A DNA stretch of 64,000 nt from Desulfonatronovibrio magnus (GCF_000934755.1 NZ_KN882176.1:119804-183803), one strand, 5' to 3'; counted from the first letter of the stretch, positions 52,425-61,608 are shown. Numbers and translations are program-made. The notes: generated by a model not told the origin, from the sequence alone.

Positions 52425-52764
52425 GTCTGTTAAACCTTCTGTATTAATGACTTACTGCTTCAATCCTGTACCAAAAAACAAGATTTTTTTACAGCAATAA
52501 TGCACAAGATCCAAACTCTTCAGCCTTCAACTTTCAACTTCCAGCTATGATCTTTCAGCCTTCAGCTATAAGCTTTGAGCTATAAGCCTTCAGCCTTCAG
52601 CCTTCAGCCTTCAGCCTGAAAAATCCTGTTATCGCAACAACTTAACGATTCTTGTGTAAGTTGGGTTGTATGTTGTTCCTGTATTCTGTCATAAACCGGC
52701 ACAGGCAAGTCATGGTTGCCCACTTTGGAGTCTTGAGATAAGCTTGCCGTCTTCAGGGGGAACA
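52425..52764. repeat. Intergenic heptanucleotide repeats
   Basis: Between divergent genes the sequence from about 52505 to 52620 is a chain of CTTCAGC-type 7-base units (for example CAGCCTTCAGCCTTCAGCC). The flanks should contain promoters for the precorrin-2 dehydrogenase gene and the GT9 gene. Confidence 0.65.
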
Positions 52765-53973
52765 TTGAATACCAACACTCTCATTATACAACTGGCCCGC
52801 CTTGGTGATTTATTGCAGACCAGTCGGCTTGTAAAGTCTTTGCAGCAGCATTCCCGGGTCCATCTCTGTATTGATAAATCTTTGGCAGCTCTAACTGAGC
52901 TTGTTTATCCGGGAGTTGAGATTCATGCCTTGCATGCCCATGGTTCCGGTAAGATGAGCTCTGCTGAGATTATGCGCCACAACCTGCAAGTCAAGAGTAA
53001 ATTATCAGCCACCAACTATGAACTGGTTGTAAACCTTAATTATTCAGGGATGAATTTTGCCCTGTCCAGGCTTTTCTCTCCCGAAAAAGTGCGTGGGTAT
53101 ATTAATTATGATGGTCAGGAAGCAAGACATCAATGGACCAAGCTTTTTTTCAGACTTTGTGCCCACAGACGTCTGAGCAGCATTAACCTTATGGATTTCT
53201 GGGGGCTATACGCTCCAAACCCTTTGTCACCCGCCAAAGTCAATCCTCTGGCTTCAGACCAGGGTAGCGGGATAGGGGTTGTCATGGCCGGACGTGATTC
53301 CAGAAGATCAGTACCTTTAACGACCCTGGCGGGACTGACCAGGGCAGTCCGTGATAAATGCAGAGGCAAAAAAATTTATCTTCTGGGCAGCAGTGCTGAA
53401 ATGGCTCATGCCAGAAAATTTCAACAGGAAATCAGTTCGACTTTGCATAGTGATGTGGTTAACCTTGTGGGCAGGACATCGCTTTTAGATTTGGCTGAGG
53501 TTATTAAATCTTTAGAAATTGTGCTGACTCCGGATACCGGAACCATGCATCTCGCTGCCCACTCAGGGACAAAAGTACTGGCGTTTTTTCTATCATCAGC
53601 TTGTTGTTTTGAGACCGGACCATATGGCACAGGACATGAAGTTTTTCAAGCAATGCCCTCCTGTGCGCCCTGTGTGGAGTCCCGAAAATGTAAGTTTGAC
53701 CTTGTCTGTCATGATATTCTTGGCAGTAGAAAAACTTTTCAGGCTATTCTTGGTAAAGAGGTCAAGGGTGATCATCAGGGCATCTTATATGAATCTCGTG
53801 TAGATGATCTTGGAGTAAATTATACCCCGGTTTGCGGCATTGATCAGTACGCAGAAAAAAGGGCTCAATTGCGAGAATTAATACGCAGGCAAGTGGGGCT
53901 TAAGGCATGTTCAGTTGATATTGCTGAAGAAACAGCCCGGATTTTCTTTCATGAAAACCAGTGGATGCTCTAA
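52765..53973 (+). CDS. Glycosyltransferase family 9 (heptosyltransferase-like)
   Basis: I prefer the TTG at 52765, with AGGGGG upstream, because the protein then starts NTNTLIIQLARLGDLLQTSRL, the conserved first strand of GT9 enzymes; the longer frame from 52666 adds unrelated residues. The 402-residue protein has the C-terminal donor-binding signature VLTPDTGTMHLAAHSGTKVL and a Cys-rich SCAPCVESRKCKF segment, as in ADP-heptose:LPS heptosyltransferases. It would act at the cytoplasmic side of the inner membrane on lipopolysaccharide core or a related glycan. No other LPS gene is adjacent. Confidence 0.85.
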   Translation: MNTNTLIIQLARLGDLLQTSRLVKSLQQHSRVHLCIDKSLAALTELVYPGVEIHALHAHGSGKMSSAEIMRHNLQVKSKLSATNYELVVNLNYSGMNFALSRLFSPEKVRGYINYDGQEARHQWTKLFFRLCAHRRLSSINLMDFWGLYAPNPLSPAKVNPLASDQGSGIGVVMAGRDSRRSVPLTTLAGLTRAVRDKCRGKKIYLLGSSAEMAHARKFQQEISSTLHSDVVNLVGRTSLLDLAEVIKSLEIVLTPDTGTMHLAAHSGTKVLAFFLSSACCFETGPYGTGHEVFQAMPSCAPCVESRKCKFDLVCHDILGSRKTFQAILGKEVKGDHQGILYESRVDDLGVNYTPVCGIDQYAEKRAQLRELIRRQVGLKACSVDIAEETARIFFHENQWML

Positions 53974-53984
53974 GCCTGGCCATT

Positions 53985-54034
53985 AACAAATAACAAATAA
54001 CAGATAACAAATAACAAATAACAAATAACTTTTA
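53985..54034. repeat. AACAAAT simple repeat before moaA
   Basis: A run of AACAAAT/AACAGAT 7-base units separates the GT9 gene from moaA. It is of the same simple-repeat kind as blocks near 15685, 46550 and 39588. Confidence 0.7.
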
Positions 54035-54056
54035 ACTCTCAAGACAGTAAATTCAC

Positions 54057-55052
54057 ATGATAAAGGATAACTTTGGCAGGACTATAAGCTATCTGCGATT
54101 GAGTGTCACCGACAGATGCAATCTGCGCTGTTTTTATTGCAGGCCTTGTCAGTCAAGGTTTATGCCTCATGAGACAATTCTGTCTTATGAAGAGATGATT
54201 TATCTTCTGAGCATTTTTTCAGAAATGGATGTACAAAAGGTCAGGTTGACCGGTGGGGAACCTTTTGTCCGCAAGGATATTCTGTATTTTCTTAACAGGG
54301 TGAAAACCACTTTGCCTGATCTTGACATGCGTTTGACCACCAATGCGACATTGATAGCAGGCAAGATCAGAGCCCTTAAGGATATTGGAATAAAGGGGCT
54401 CAATATATCATTAGACAGCCTGGACCGTCATAAATATCAGCGCATAACCGGCATGGACTGTCTTGATAATGTCATGGCCAGCATAAGGCGCTGTCTTAAT
54501 TTTGGCATACGGGTCAAAATAAATGTGGTGGCTCTTAAGGGCGTTAATGACGATGAATTGTCTGATTTTGTAAATATGGCCATGGAGCTTCCTGTTGATA
54601 TTCGTTTTATTGAATTCATGCCCATAGGTCATAAAACTCTCTGGCAGAAGGAACATTTCTGGTCTGCCGATGATATTGTAAGTGAAGTGCAAAATATGGT
54701 TGAAATTGTGCCTGCGCCTTTCAGCAGCTTGAATCATGGGCCTGCAGCTGTCTATGACCTGGTTGAAGGGCAGGGCAGGATAGGGGTGATATCTCCTCTT
54801 AGCAATCATTTCTGCGGAACCTGCAACAGGTTCAGGATAACTGCAGATGGCAGGCTTAGAACCTGTCTTTTTTCAGACAATGACTTCAGACTGCTTCCTT
54901 TGTTACGGTCAAAAAAAATAAGTAAAGAAAGGGTGCGCATAGTACTGGAAAGAGCTGGATTGCAAAAACCAATGGGGCATGAAATAATGGGGGCGCGTGG
55001 GAGTTCAGAAAAAAGCATATGCAGTAGAATTATGTCTTCTATAGGCGGTTGA
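54057..55052 (+). CDS. moaA: GTP 3',8-cyclase
   Basis: The 331-residue radical SAM enzyme has the first cluster motif in SVTDRCNLRCFYC (Cys 21, 25, 28), the LTGGEPFVRKD segment and TTNATLIAG. The second, C-terminal cluster site is CGTCNRFRITADGRLRTC. It ends with the Gly-Gly needed for the reaction. It converts GTP to 3',8-cyclo-GTP with MoaC, starting molybdopterin synthesis. Other moa genes are not in the window. The alr gene follows by 6 bases, so they are probably co-transcribed. Confidence 0.95.
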   Translation: MIKDNFGRTISYLRLSVTDRCNLRCFYCRPCQSRFMPHETILSYEEMIYLLSIFSEMDVQKVRLTGGEPFVRKDILYFLNRVKTTLPDLDMRLTTNATLIAGKIRALKDIGIKGLNISLDSLDRHKYQRITGMDCLDNVMASIRRCLNFGIRVKINVVALKGVNDDELSDFVNMAMELPVDIRFIEFMPIGHKTLWQKEHFWSADDIVSEVQNMVEIVPAPFSSLNHGPAAVYDLVEGQGRIGVISPLSNHFCGTCNRFRITADGRLRTCLFSDNDFRLLPLLRSKKISKERVRIVLERAGLQKPMGHEIMGARGSSEKSICSRIMSSIGG

Positions 55053-55058
55053 GCAACA

Positions 55059-56168
55059 ATGCTTAAAGTTGAAATAGATTTGCAGTCCATCAGGGATAAT
55101 TATCAGATACTGGCGCGTGCTGCAGGGGTTGATTTGATGCCTGTAGTCAAGGCAGACGCTTATGGTCATGGTATGGAGCAGGTAGCCATGGCCCTTTGGA
55201 AGCAGGGTGCAAGATACTTTGCAGTGGGGCCTGTTTTTGAAGGCCTGATTTTAAGGTCTGTGCTGCCGGAGGCTGGAATTTTTTCTCTTATGGGGCCCCT
55301 GAATGACAATGATGTTCTTATAATCAGACAGAAAAATATCATTCCTTTCATTCATTCCTGGGAACAACTTCAACTTTTATCAAATATGGATCCTCATGGA
55401 TCTCCTTTGCCTGTGGGATTGAAGTTTGATACAGGAATGAACAGGCTGGGTTTTAAATGTGATCAGGTGGGTCTGTTGATTGATTTTTTGCAAAACAATC
55501 CCAAAGTAAACCTGACAATTATTTCATCTCATCTTGCCCTTGCAGATGACCCATTGATGAATCATCAGGTGATTGAGCAGTGGAAGTGCATGCAGGAGGT
55601 TTCAGATTTTTTTAATCAGGCAGGTTTCATTCATCAGAAAACCATGGCCAACTCAGCTGCCATTCTCAATGTACCTGAAACCATAGGCGATATAGCAAGG
55701 CCGGGCATTGCCCTGTACGGAGGCAATCCATTTACCGGAACCTGCTGTGAGGGAAAAGGAGACTGCCTTAAGCAGGCCATGCGGGTCAAGGCGCCGGTTT
55801 TATCCGTCAGTAATCTGCTTAGAGGTGAGGGGATAAGTTACGGACTAACTTTTGTGGCCCCCAGAAATATGCGGGTGGCAATTATTGGGTGTGGGTATGC
55901 GGACAATTATTCCAGAAGTCTGTCCAATAAGTCGTGGATGATTTTTAAAGGACATATGCTGCCGGTTCTGGGCCGGGTCTGTATGCAGATGAGTGCGGTG
56001 GATGTCTCCCATGTTCCGGATATCAGCCCTGAAGACGAAGTTTTTGTGCTTGGAGGAGATGAACTGGGTGAGATAAGTGTTCATCAGCTGGCATTCTGGT
56101 GGAATACCATTTCTTATGAGGTGTTTTGTCTTCTGGGCAAGAATGAGAAAGTTTTTATCCACTCCTGA
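55059..56168 (+). CDS. alr: Alanine racemase
   Basis: The 369-residue fold type III PLP enzyme has the PLP lysine in MPVVKADAYGHGMEQVA (about residue 31), the KFDTGMNRLGF strand, the ARPGIALYGGNPF phosphate-binding part and the catalytic Tyr in GEGISYGLTFVA. VCMQMSAVDVSHV near the C-terminus is also typical. It makes D-alanine for peptidoglycan. It lies between moaA and a transporter gene with short gaps, suggesting one transcript. Confidence 0.94.
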   Translation: MLKVEIDLQSIRDNYQILARAAGVDLMPVVKADAYGHGMEQVAMALWKQGARYFAVGPVFEGLILRSVLPEAGIFSLMGPLNDNDVLIIRQKNIIPFIHSWEQLQLLSNMDPHGSPLPVGLKFDTGMNRLGFKCDQVGLLIDFLQNNPKVNLTIISSHLALADDPLMNHQVIEQWKCMQEVSDFFNQAGFIHQKTMANSAAILNVPETIGDIARPGIALYGGNPFTGTCCEGKGDCLKQAMRVKAPVLSVSNLLRGEGISYGLTFVAPRNMRVAIIGCGYADNYSRSLSNKSWMIFKGHMLPVLGRVCMQMSAVDVSHVPDISPEDEVFVLGGDELGEISVHQLAFWWNTISYEVFCLLGKNEKVFIHS

Positions 56169-56179
56169 AAGGTTTTTAC

Positions 56180-57040
56180 ATGTGGATTATACTTTCATTT
56201 TTGACAGCTGTTTGCGAAGCCGCCAAAGACGGCCTTTGCAAAAAATCCCTGAAAGATTTTGATGTAATCACCATTGCCTGGGTCTGGAAGGTATTCAGTC
56301 TGCCATTTATTTTGCCCCTGCTTTTTTTTACCCATGTTCCTGAAAATCTTCCAGCTGAGTTTTGGGTAGCCCTTATTGTGGGCGGTGGGCTGAATATACT
56401 GGCTACTTTGTTATATATCCGGGCCATCAATATGTCGGATTTGTCCATCAGCCTGCCATTACTTAGCTTTACCCCTGTTTTTCTGCTCTTTACTTCGCCG
56501 ATTATGGTAGGGGATGTTCCTGCATTGCCAGGATATCTGGGAGTTTTTCTGATTTTTGTCGGTTCTTACCTTCTTGGTATTGGACATAGAAAAACAATAT
56601 TCAGTCCTTTAAAGGCAATTACGCGCGAACCCGGAGCCAGGCTCATGCTGGGTGTGGCATTTATATGGAGCATCGCAGCTAATATGGATAAAATCGGGGT
56701 AATGTCCAGTTCTCCTTTTTTCTGGGCTGTATGCGTGCAGAGCTTTATTTCTCTTGGGCTGACTGTAGTACTTCTGATTAACAGACAATCATTGCGGGGC
56801 AAGCTGTCAGGGAACTATCCACTTCTTCTTTTGATTGGCTTTTTCACTGGAGCTGGCTTTGTCTGTCAGATGACAGCTATTAAAATCGGTCTTGTTCCTT
56901 ATGTTATTGCCATTAAACGCACCAGTATCATTATGGGGGTTTTAATTGGAGGACTTTTTTTTATGGAAAAGGATCTGAAAACCAGGGTGGGCGCTGCTGC
57001 AGTCATGGTTGCAGGCGTCTTTGTGATTGCTTTTTATTGA
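56180..57040 (+). CDS. EamA/DMT-family transporter
   Basis: The 286-residue protein has ten predicted membrane helices arranged as two EamA repeats: first about residues 3-130, second about 150-285. Signatures include VCEAAKDGLCKKSLK in the first helix pair, and IKRTSIIMGVLIGGLFFMEK near the end of the second repeat. DMT carriers move small metabolites; the substrate cannot be told. It begins 11 bases after the alr stop. Confidence 0.87.
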   Translation: MWIILSFLTAVCEAAKDGLCKKSLKDFDVITIAWVWKVFSLPFILPLLFFTHVPENLPAEFWVALIVGGGLNILATLLYIRAINMSDLSISLPLLSFTPVFLLFTSPIMVGDVPALPGYLGVFLIFVGSYLLGIGHRKTIFSPLKAITREPGARLMLGVAFIWSIAANMDKIGVMSSSPFFWAVCVQSFISLGLTVVLLINRQSLRGKLSGNYPLLLLIGFFTGAGFVCQMTAIKIGLVPYVIAIKRTSIIMGVLIGGLFFMEKDLKTRVGAAAVMVAGVFVIAFY

Positions 57041-57187
57041 TTTTTGCCGTGGATTAGCGATTTATCCTGGAGCACCCGAGATCGAAAGTGTATGTAACTT
57101 ACGCCCCTCGTGCCCGGGCTCCAGTCTGAAAAAAGTAGAATTGTCCAGTACGCCTTTGAACCTTTTGAAGGATTGCAGGGAGCTTAT
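57041..57187. repeat. Fragment of a repeat unit and cassette before plsC
   Basis: A weakly conserved unit (GGAGCACCCGAGATCGAAAG...GTAACTTA, about 57067-57101) is followed by CGCCCCTCGTGCCCGGGCTC, the start of the CCAGGCTCCAG cassette seen at 48655 and 61247. It ends after about 25 bases, where unique sequence leading to the next gene begins. Confidence 0.65.
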
Positions 57188-57964
57188 ATGAAACAGATAC
57201 TAAAAATTATTTCCTCCATCTATCTGGTAATTATTTTTACGATTATCTCTGTTCTAACTCTGATTTTTTATCGTGACCCTAAAAAGAGGCTGGATCGGAT
57301 CAGTCGCAATACAGCCATGTTCAGTCCGATTCTACTATGGATTATGGGTGTGCAGGTTAGAATCAAAGATCACAGTAATGGCCGGGCTTTTCAGGGAAAA
57401 ACCATGGTCGTGGCCAATCATCTGTCTTATCTTGATGTATTCATTCTGGCAGCTTTGAGGCCTACCTTGTTTATTTCTTCCGTGGAACTTTCAAGAACTT
57501 TTTTTATGGGCCATATATCCAAGCTGGGGGGGACAGTATTTGTGGAAAGAAGAAAGTACACTCAGCTCAGGCAGGAAATAGATAAAATTGCAGCTGTACT
57601 GGACCATGGTTTTTTTATGGGCCTGTTTCCTGAAGCCAGAACATCTGATGGAACATCTGTCCTGCCGTTCAAAGGAGCCCTTTTTGAAGCTGCCATAAGG
57701 TCAGATGCCGATGTTGTTCCTGCGTGTTTCAAATACCGCAGGCTTGAGGGTAAACCTCTGACAGCCGAGAACAAAAGTATAGTTGTATATCACAATATCA
57801 AGTTTGCCCCTCACATCATTAATCTTTTCAAGTACAATAAAATTGAGGTGGATTTAGAACTTTTTGACCGGGTTCCTACTGTTGGGAAAACCAGGAAGAA
57901 ACTGGTGTCGCAGACCTACAGTACTGTTTTAGAGTGTTATGGAAAAGGATTTGCCGACAGATAA
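57188..57964 (+). CDS. plsC: 1-acylglycerol-3-phosphate acyltransferase
   Basis: I use ATG 57188 (MKQILKIISSIYLVIIFTI), which has GCAGGGA before it and starts with a membrane helix; the frame upstream lies in repeat DNA. The 258-residue protein shows the acyltransferase motifs: the catalytic pair in VANHLSYLDVFIL, the FVERRKYTQLR segment, and GLFPEARTSDG in place of the usual FPEGTRS. It transfers an acyl group to lysophosphatidate in the inner membrane. The EGTRS change to EARTS is an atypical detail in a substrate-contact motif. Confidence 0.88.
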   Translation: MKQILKIISSIYLVIIFTIISVLTLIFYRDPKKRLDRISRNTAMFSPILLWIMGVQVRIKDHSNGRAFQGKTMVVANHLSYLDVFILAALRPTLFISSVELSRTFFMGHISKLGGTVFVERRKYTQLRQEIDKIAAVLDHGFFMGLFPEARTSDGTSVLPFKGALFEAAIRSDADVVPACFKYRRLEGKPLTAENKSIVVYHNIKFAPHIINLFKYNKIEVDLELFDRVPTVGKTRKKLVSQTYSTVLECYGKGFADR

Positions 57965-58615
57965 ACTCGTCAGGGGGCAAACAGCTTCTCCCTGTCGAGC
58001 TTTGTACTCTAATGCGGGGTGTACCCGCAACCCCAAAAAAGAAATTTTAACCGCCCGTTCGCCCCTGTTGAATGGCTGCGCCTACACTTCGTGTATTCAA
58101 CTGGGTAAAAAGACTCACTCAAGACGCCCAGTTAAACCCTGCTGCGCAGGAACGCTTTCAGCGTTGTTAAACCGGGCAGGCAAAGGGCGCAAAGGAAGAA
58201 AGAAGTTTTTTCATTTGCCGGGGAACCCAGTTAAACCCGCCCAGTTAAATGGCGGATATTAAACCGGGTAAATCTGCGACGGTGACTTCGTCTGTTTAAC
58301 AAGGCAGGCGGCAAATGAAAAGGCAGCCTTTTTGAAAACCGATGCCCGGTTTTCAAAAATATATCTTCCTTATTTTCTTTAACTTTGAGTCCTTTGCCTG
58401 CCCAGTTGGATTGCTCGAAGAGCAAGCCCGAAGGCCATTCAACCGGGGCGCCTTTGCGGTTCAAATTCTCTTTTTTTTATGACAGAGTTTCAGGAGTAAG
58501 TTACTAAAAAGGCCTGACAGATGTTGACCTCAGCTGGATTATACCTTTATTTTTTTCAATCAGCAAAATCCGGTCAATCCTCAACAGGTGCTTACGCAAG
58601 TATTTACCTGGCCTG
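57965..58615. repeat. CCCAGTTAAAC-type repeat block
   Basis: The block has repeated CCCAGTTAAAC / GTTTAACAAGGC and TTAAACCGGGC phrases (58128-58145, 58209-58300), with stretches such as GGCAGGCAAAGGGCGCAAAGG and an A/T-rich core. It is a variant of the CCCAGTGAAAT family with GA changed to TA. It lies between convergent genes and encodes nothing. Confidence 0.65.
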
Positions 58616-58822
58616 CTAAACAACCCACATATCATCATCGTCTCCGGAATCGTGATGATATTTTTTGCTCTCTCTTTTGCGGATAATCTCCAAGGCACCC
58701 TGAACCTCGCTTATGGCTCTGAGAATTTTTTGCTTGAGCTGATCATCAATGGTTTCATCCTCTTTAAGACTCAAGTGCAGGCTTTGCTCAGCCTTTTTTA
58801 AATGCAGTCTTTTATCACTCAT
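58616..58822 (-). CDS. Small charged protein of unknown function
   Basis: The 68-residue protein is highly charged and helical (KKAEQSLHLSLKEDETIDDQL and VQGALEIIRKRESKKYHHDS) with an acidic end (GDDDDMW). AAAGGAG stands seven bases before the ATG, so it is probably expressed. I cannot name the family. It stands alone among repeats. Confidence 0.6.
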   Translation of the reverse strand: MSDKRLHLKKAEQSLHLSLKEDETIDDQLKQKILRAISEVQGALEIIRKRESKKYHHDSGDDDDMWVV

Positions 58823-59422
58823 GTTTACTCCTTTATTACAGTTTTGTCCTCAGGAACAGCAAGCATTTAAACAATCCGACAACATATGTGGCAAAAAAGG
58901 CAGTCCCAGTGCCACATCCAAAGCGTTACACAGGCACCAGGAAATCATTTAGAGCCCAACCTGACGATCCCTTTTTCAGTTGGGTTGCGGGCACAGCCCG
59001 CATGAGCGTTACAATATGATAAGATTATGCTTAAAAATCATGAATTGCAATACTCAATCTTTCAAGATAGGTACAAGGCTGGACTGTTGGTAACAGCGCA
59101 GCGTTTTGCATGTGTCATGTGGACCGTAGCACCTGCCCCCGCAGTAACTTAATCAAGTCATGAATGATGTACCTGCAGAAAGTCGGGAAATAAATTATTC
59201 AGGAAAAAATAATCTGCATAAGTATTTGTTGTCATTGATCTCTGACATCTGACCCCTGAAGTCTGACCTCTGAAGTCTGACCTCTGATCTCTGACTTCTG
59301 ACCCCTGTGACACCAAGAATGACTTTTTGCAGCCCCATCATGAATGTAGTGGTCAGGGAATTATTGCGTAAGTGTCTGCCAACTGATAACTTTTTACTTT
59401 TCATTAAATTAATAAAAATTGT
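58823..59422. repeat. Intergenic region with heptanucleotide-type repeats
   Basis: GGTTGCGGGCACAGCCCGCA (58984-59003) is a copy of a phrase at 46577-46600. From 59236 to 59310 is a chain of CTCTGACN/CTGAAGT units. The last 100 bases lead to the DedA gene. No reading frame in it is convincing. Confidence 0.6.
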
Positions 59423-60004
59423 ATGTATTCTTATCTCATAGGTTTTTTACTAAGTATTGTTTCCGCACCTGAGTTTGTGGTTTTTGTTCTGTTTGAAACG
59501 CTGGCCAGGTCGTACAGTTCATTATTTATGGTAATCCTGATTATCAGCACTGGAGGAACCATTGGTTCTTCTTTTATTTATGCTCTTGCAAGGATAATTG
59601 GCTATGAAAAGTTTTCCCATTTTCTTAGCACTTATGGAAAGAAGCTTTTGCTCAAGCCATCAGACTTGGAAGATATTGAATATTACTATGACAGATGGGG
59701 AAACTATATTATTTTTTTTGGCCGCTGGCTGCCTACTTTCAGGAGTTTAGTGTCGGTTCCAGCCGGCCTTTCCAAGATGAAAGCCGGGCACTTTGTGGTG
59801 ATGACCTTTGCAGGTACTCTTGCCTGGAATACTATTTTATGTTCAATTCTTTATGCGTTTGGAGCATATCTGGAATATCTTGAGGTAGGTCTTGAAGGAT
59901 ATACATGGATCGTGTTCAGCGCCCTGATTTTACTTGGCTCGTATTTCCTGGCCAAAAGGGTAGGTGAAAAGGTGATAGACAAATCTAAGCAGGAAGATAG
60001 ATAA
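59423..60004 (+). CDS. DedA-family membrane protein
   Basis: The 193-residue protein has the VTT (DedA) core: IGSSFIYALARIIGYEKFSHF, RWGNYIIFFGRWLPTFRSLVSVPAG by short segments, and MTFAGTLAWNTILCS, with five or six membrane helices. The GRWLPTFRS part has the conserved Arg residues of the family. DedA proteins recycle undecaprenyl-phosphate or affect membrane potential. It is followed by a terminator and stands as a single gene. Confidence 0.9.
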   Translation: MYSYLIGFLLSIVSAPEFVVFVLFETLARSYSSLFMVILIISTGGTIGSSFIYALARIIGYEKFSHFLSTYGKKLLLKPSDLEDIEYYYDRWGNYIIFFGRWLPTFRSLVSVPAGLSKMKAGHFVVMTFAGTLAWNTILCSILYAFGAYLEYLEVGLEGYTWIVFSALILLGSYFLAKRVGEKVIDKSKQEDR

Positions 60005-60302
60005 CCGGCTGAATAGATCCTGGCTTGCGCGGGCTGTCCCCAATCGACTTTTTTTAGAATCGAGTTATGCTCCCGAAAGCATGAGACTTGTACTCCGGGA
60101 TCCGCTTGATTAGTAACCGATATTTTTAAACGTGTTATTTATAAGCAAGTGGGCCTCGGAAAAGCAAGCCCCTCTGTCACATCTAAGGGTCTAAGCCTGC
60201 AAAAGAAAAGCCCGTACCACTTTTGCCATTAAATGAGGTACGGGGCTTTTCAGTTTGGCCTTTTCAAGCCGTTTGTGTTGATGGATTGTTGACCAGACTA
60301 TT
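60005..60302. other. Intergenic region with a shared terminator
   Basis: About 200 bases without a gene lead to the terminator at 60206-60250, which separates the rightward DedA gene from the leftward small gene. No repeat unit is present. Confidence 0.5.
60206..60250. terminator. Bidirectional intrinsic terminator
   Basis: AAAAGCCCGTACC (60206-60218) and GGTACGGGGCTTTT (60237-60250) make a strong stem. The stem has T-rich ends on both strands, so it can serve both the DedA gene and the leftward gene at 60303-60545. Confidence 0.85.
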
Positions 60303-60545
60303 TTAATCAGCGAGTCTTGAAGCTGATACCGCCTGAACGAGTTCTGCACTTGAGTTATAGACCATAGTGCTTTCTAAAGCCACAATCTTGGAGACCAAAC
60401 TTGGGTCCTGCACTATTTGCCGGTTAAGGCGGGACTTCTGGAGAGCCTTTACTTCATCAGCTCGTGACTGTCCTTTTGCGGCATTTTCATTTTGAATTGC
60501 ACTTGAAGTGTCTAAATTAAAGTTATTTACGCTGCTGATATTCAT
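60303..60545 (-). CDS. Small conserved-looking protein of unknown function
   Basis: The 80-residue protein has an Asn/Ser-rich N-terminus (MNISSVNNFNLDTSSAIQNE) and a helical second half (SLVSKIVALESTMVYNSSAE, LVQAVSASRLAD). It resembles short flagellar or motility-associated proteins in composition, but I cannot assign a family. GGAGGT is before the ATG at 60545, so expression is expected. Confidence 0.65.
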   Translation of the reverse strand: MNISSVNNFNLDTSSAIQNENAAKGQSRADEVKALQKSRLNRQIVQDPSLVSKIVALESTMVYNSSAELVQAVSASRLAD

Positions 60546-60726
60546 GTTGTACCTCCTTTGGCCATTAGTTCCATTTGCGAGCTTAATTACTTTATCGGAT
60601 TGAGGCAGAAAAACTTAAGGCAGAATTTTGTGCCCAGTTCAAAATTTTTTTTGAAAATTCTTATTGCCAGACCGTACATAATGATTATAAATGATATTTC
60701 CAACCAATTGACCCATCTTATCTAAA

Positions 60727-61089
60727 GGGGGCGAAACGGTTTCGACAGGGATGATTGAAGCCGAGGTTGCAGGCCGAGGTGCTGTGGGGACCTCGTTAAA
60801 CACGCAGCAAACAATTAGTTGCCAAAAACAACGAATACGCAATGGCTGCTTAGATCAGCCACGTTTCCTTTTGCCCATGCCTGATAAGCAATATGGAAGC
60901 GACGACACCCCATCAGGCTGCTCGTTTATAGCCCTGTCTCAAGGCGATAAACGTTAAGACAAGTTGAGACTGGCTCTGAAATGCCTGTCTGAGGCTTACT
61001 TCATTGCGAGATTTAAAGTCAGACTAAGCCTGTAGAAGCCTTGAGTGGAACATTCTTGGACGCGGGTTCGACTCCCGCCGCCTCCACCA
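60727..61089 (+). ncRNA. ssrA: Transfer-messenger RNA
   Basis: The 5' end GGGGGCGAAACGGTTTCGAC and the 3' end GGGTTCGACTCCCGCCGCCT then CCACCA are typical of tmRNA; GGGGGCG (60727-60733) pairs with CGCCTCC near 61079-61085. The tag frame runs from GCC at 60821 to TAG at 60851-60853 and encodes AKNNEYAMAA, with the usual hydrophobic AA end recognised by ClpXP. It rescues ribosomes stalled on broken messages. tmRNA 3' ends are common attachment sites for islands; the following 3 kb has small accessory genes but no integrase. Confidence 0.97.
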
Positions 61090-61608
61090 GTCAATGAAAA
61101 AAGCACTTTCAAACTCAATTCATTTTTTCAAACTTACAAGTAACTAAAAAAAACTGGCCCCCGGATCAAGTCCGGGGTGACGGTTAAAGCAAACTATTTC
61201 TCTTTATCGTCATTCCGGCGAAAGCCGGAATCCAGATTTTTTCTTGTTCCCAGGCTCCAGCCTGGGAACACCTCTTTTTTTGTGGCTTAAGCCACATTTT
61301 GAAGAAGCGGCTGGAGCCGCAAGAACAAGACGTCCCCAGACTGAAGCCTGGGAACGAGGGGTATAAGTTACTCACAAGTTCGGTCTCGGGCCGCCCGGGT
61401 GAAGAGCTCATAAGTAATTTCAACGTATTGCATGTCCATTGCAGTATGTTAAGGTTTACTATGGTTCATTTATTCTTAATATTTTATGGGGTACGGCTTG
61501 GGGTACATTTTGCTTGATAGATATTATGTACCCTGCTGTACCCCATTTTTATTGGAGGTTGTCCACCAGTTTTTGCTGATTGCCATATCATCACCGTAAA
61601 TAGTACCA
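61090..61608. repeat. Repeat block downstream of tmRNA
   Basis: It holds hairpins CCCGGATCAAGTCCGGGG (about 61160) and ATTCCGGC / GCCGGAAT (61212-61231). An inverted copy of the CCAGGCTCCAG cassette with its unit (61247-61420, ending ACTTACAAGTAACT-like text at both sides, 61133 and 61405) follows. It is the reverse complement of the array at 48594-48770. The last 150 bases hold no gene. Confidence 0.8.
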
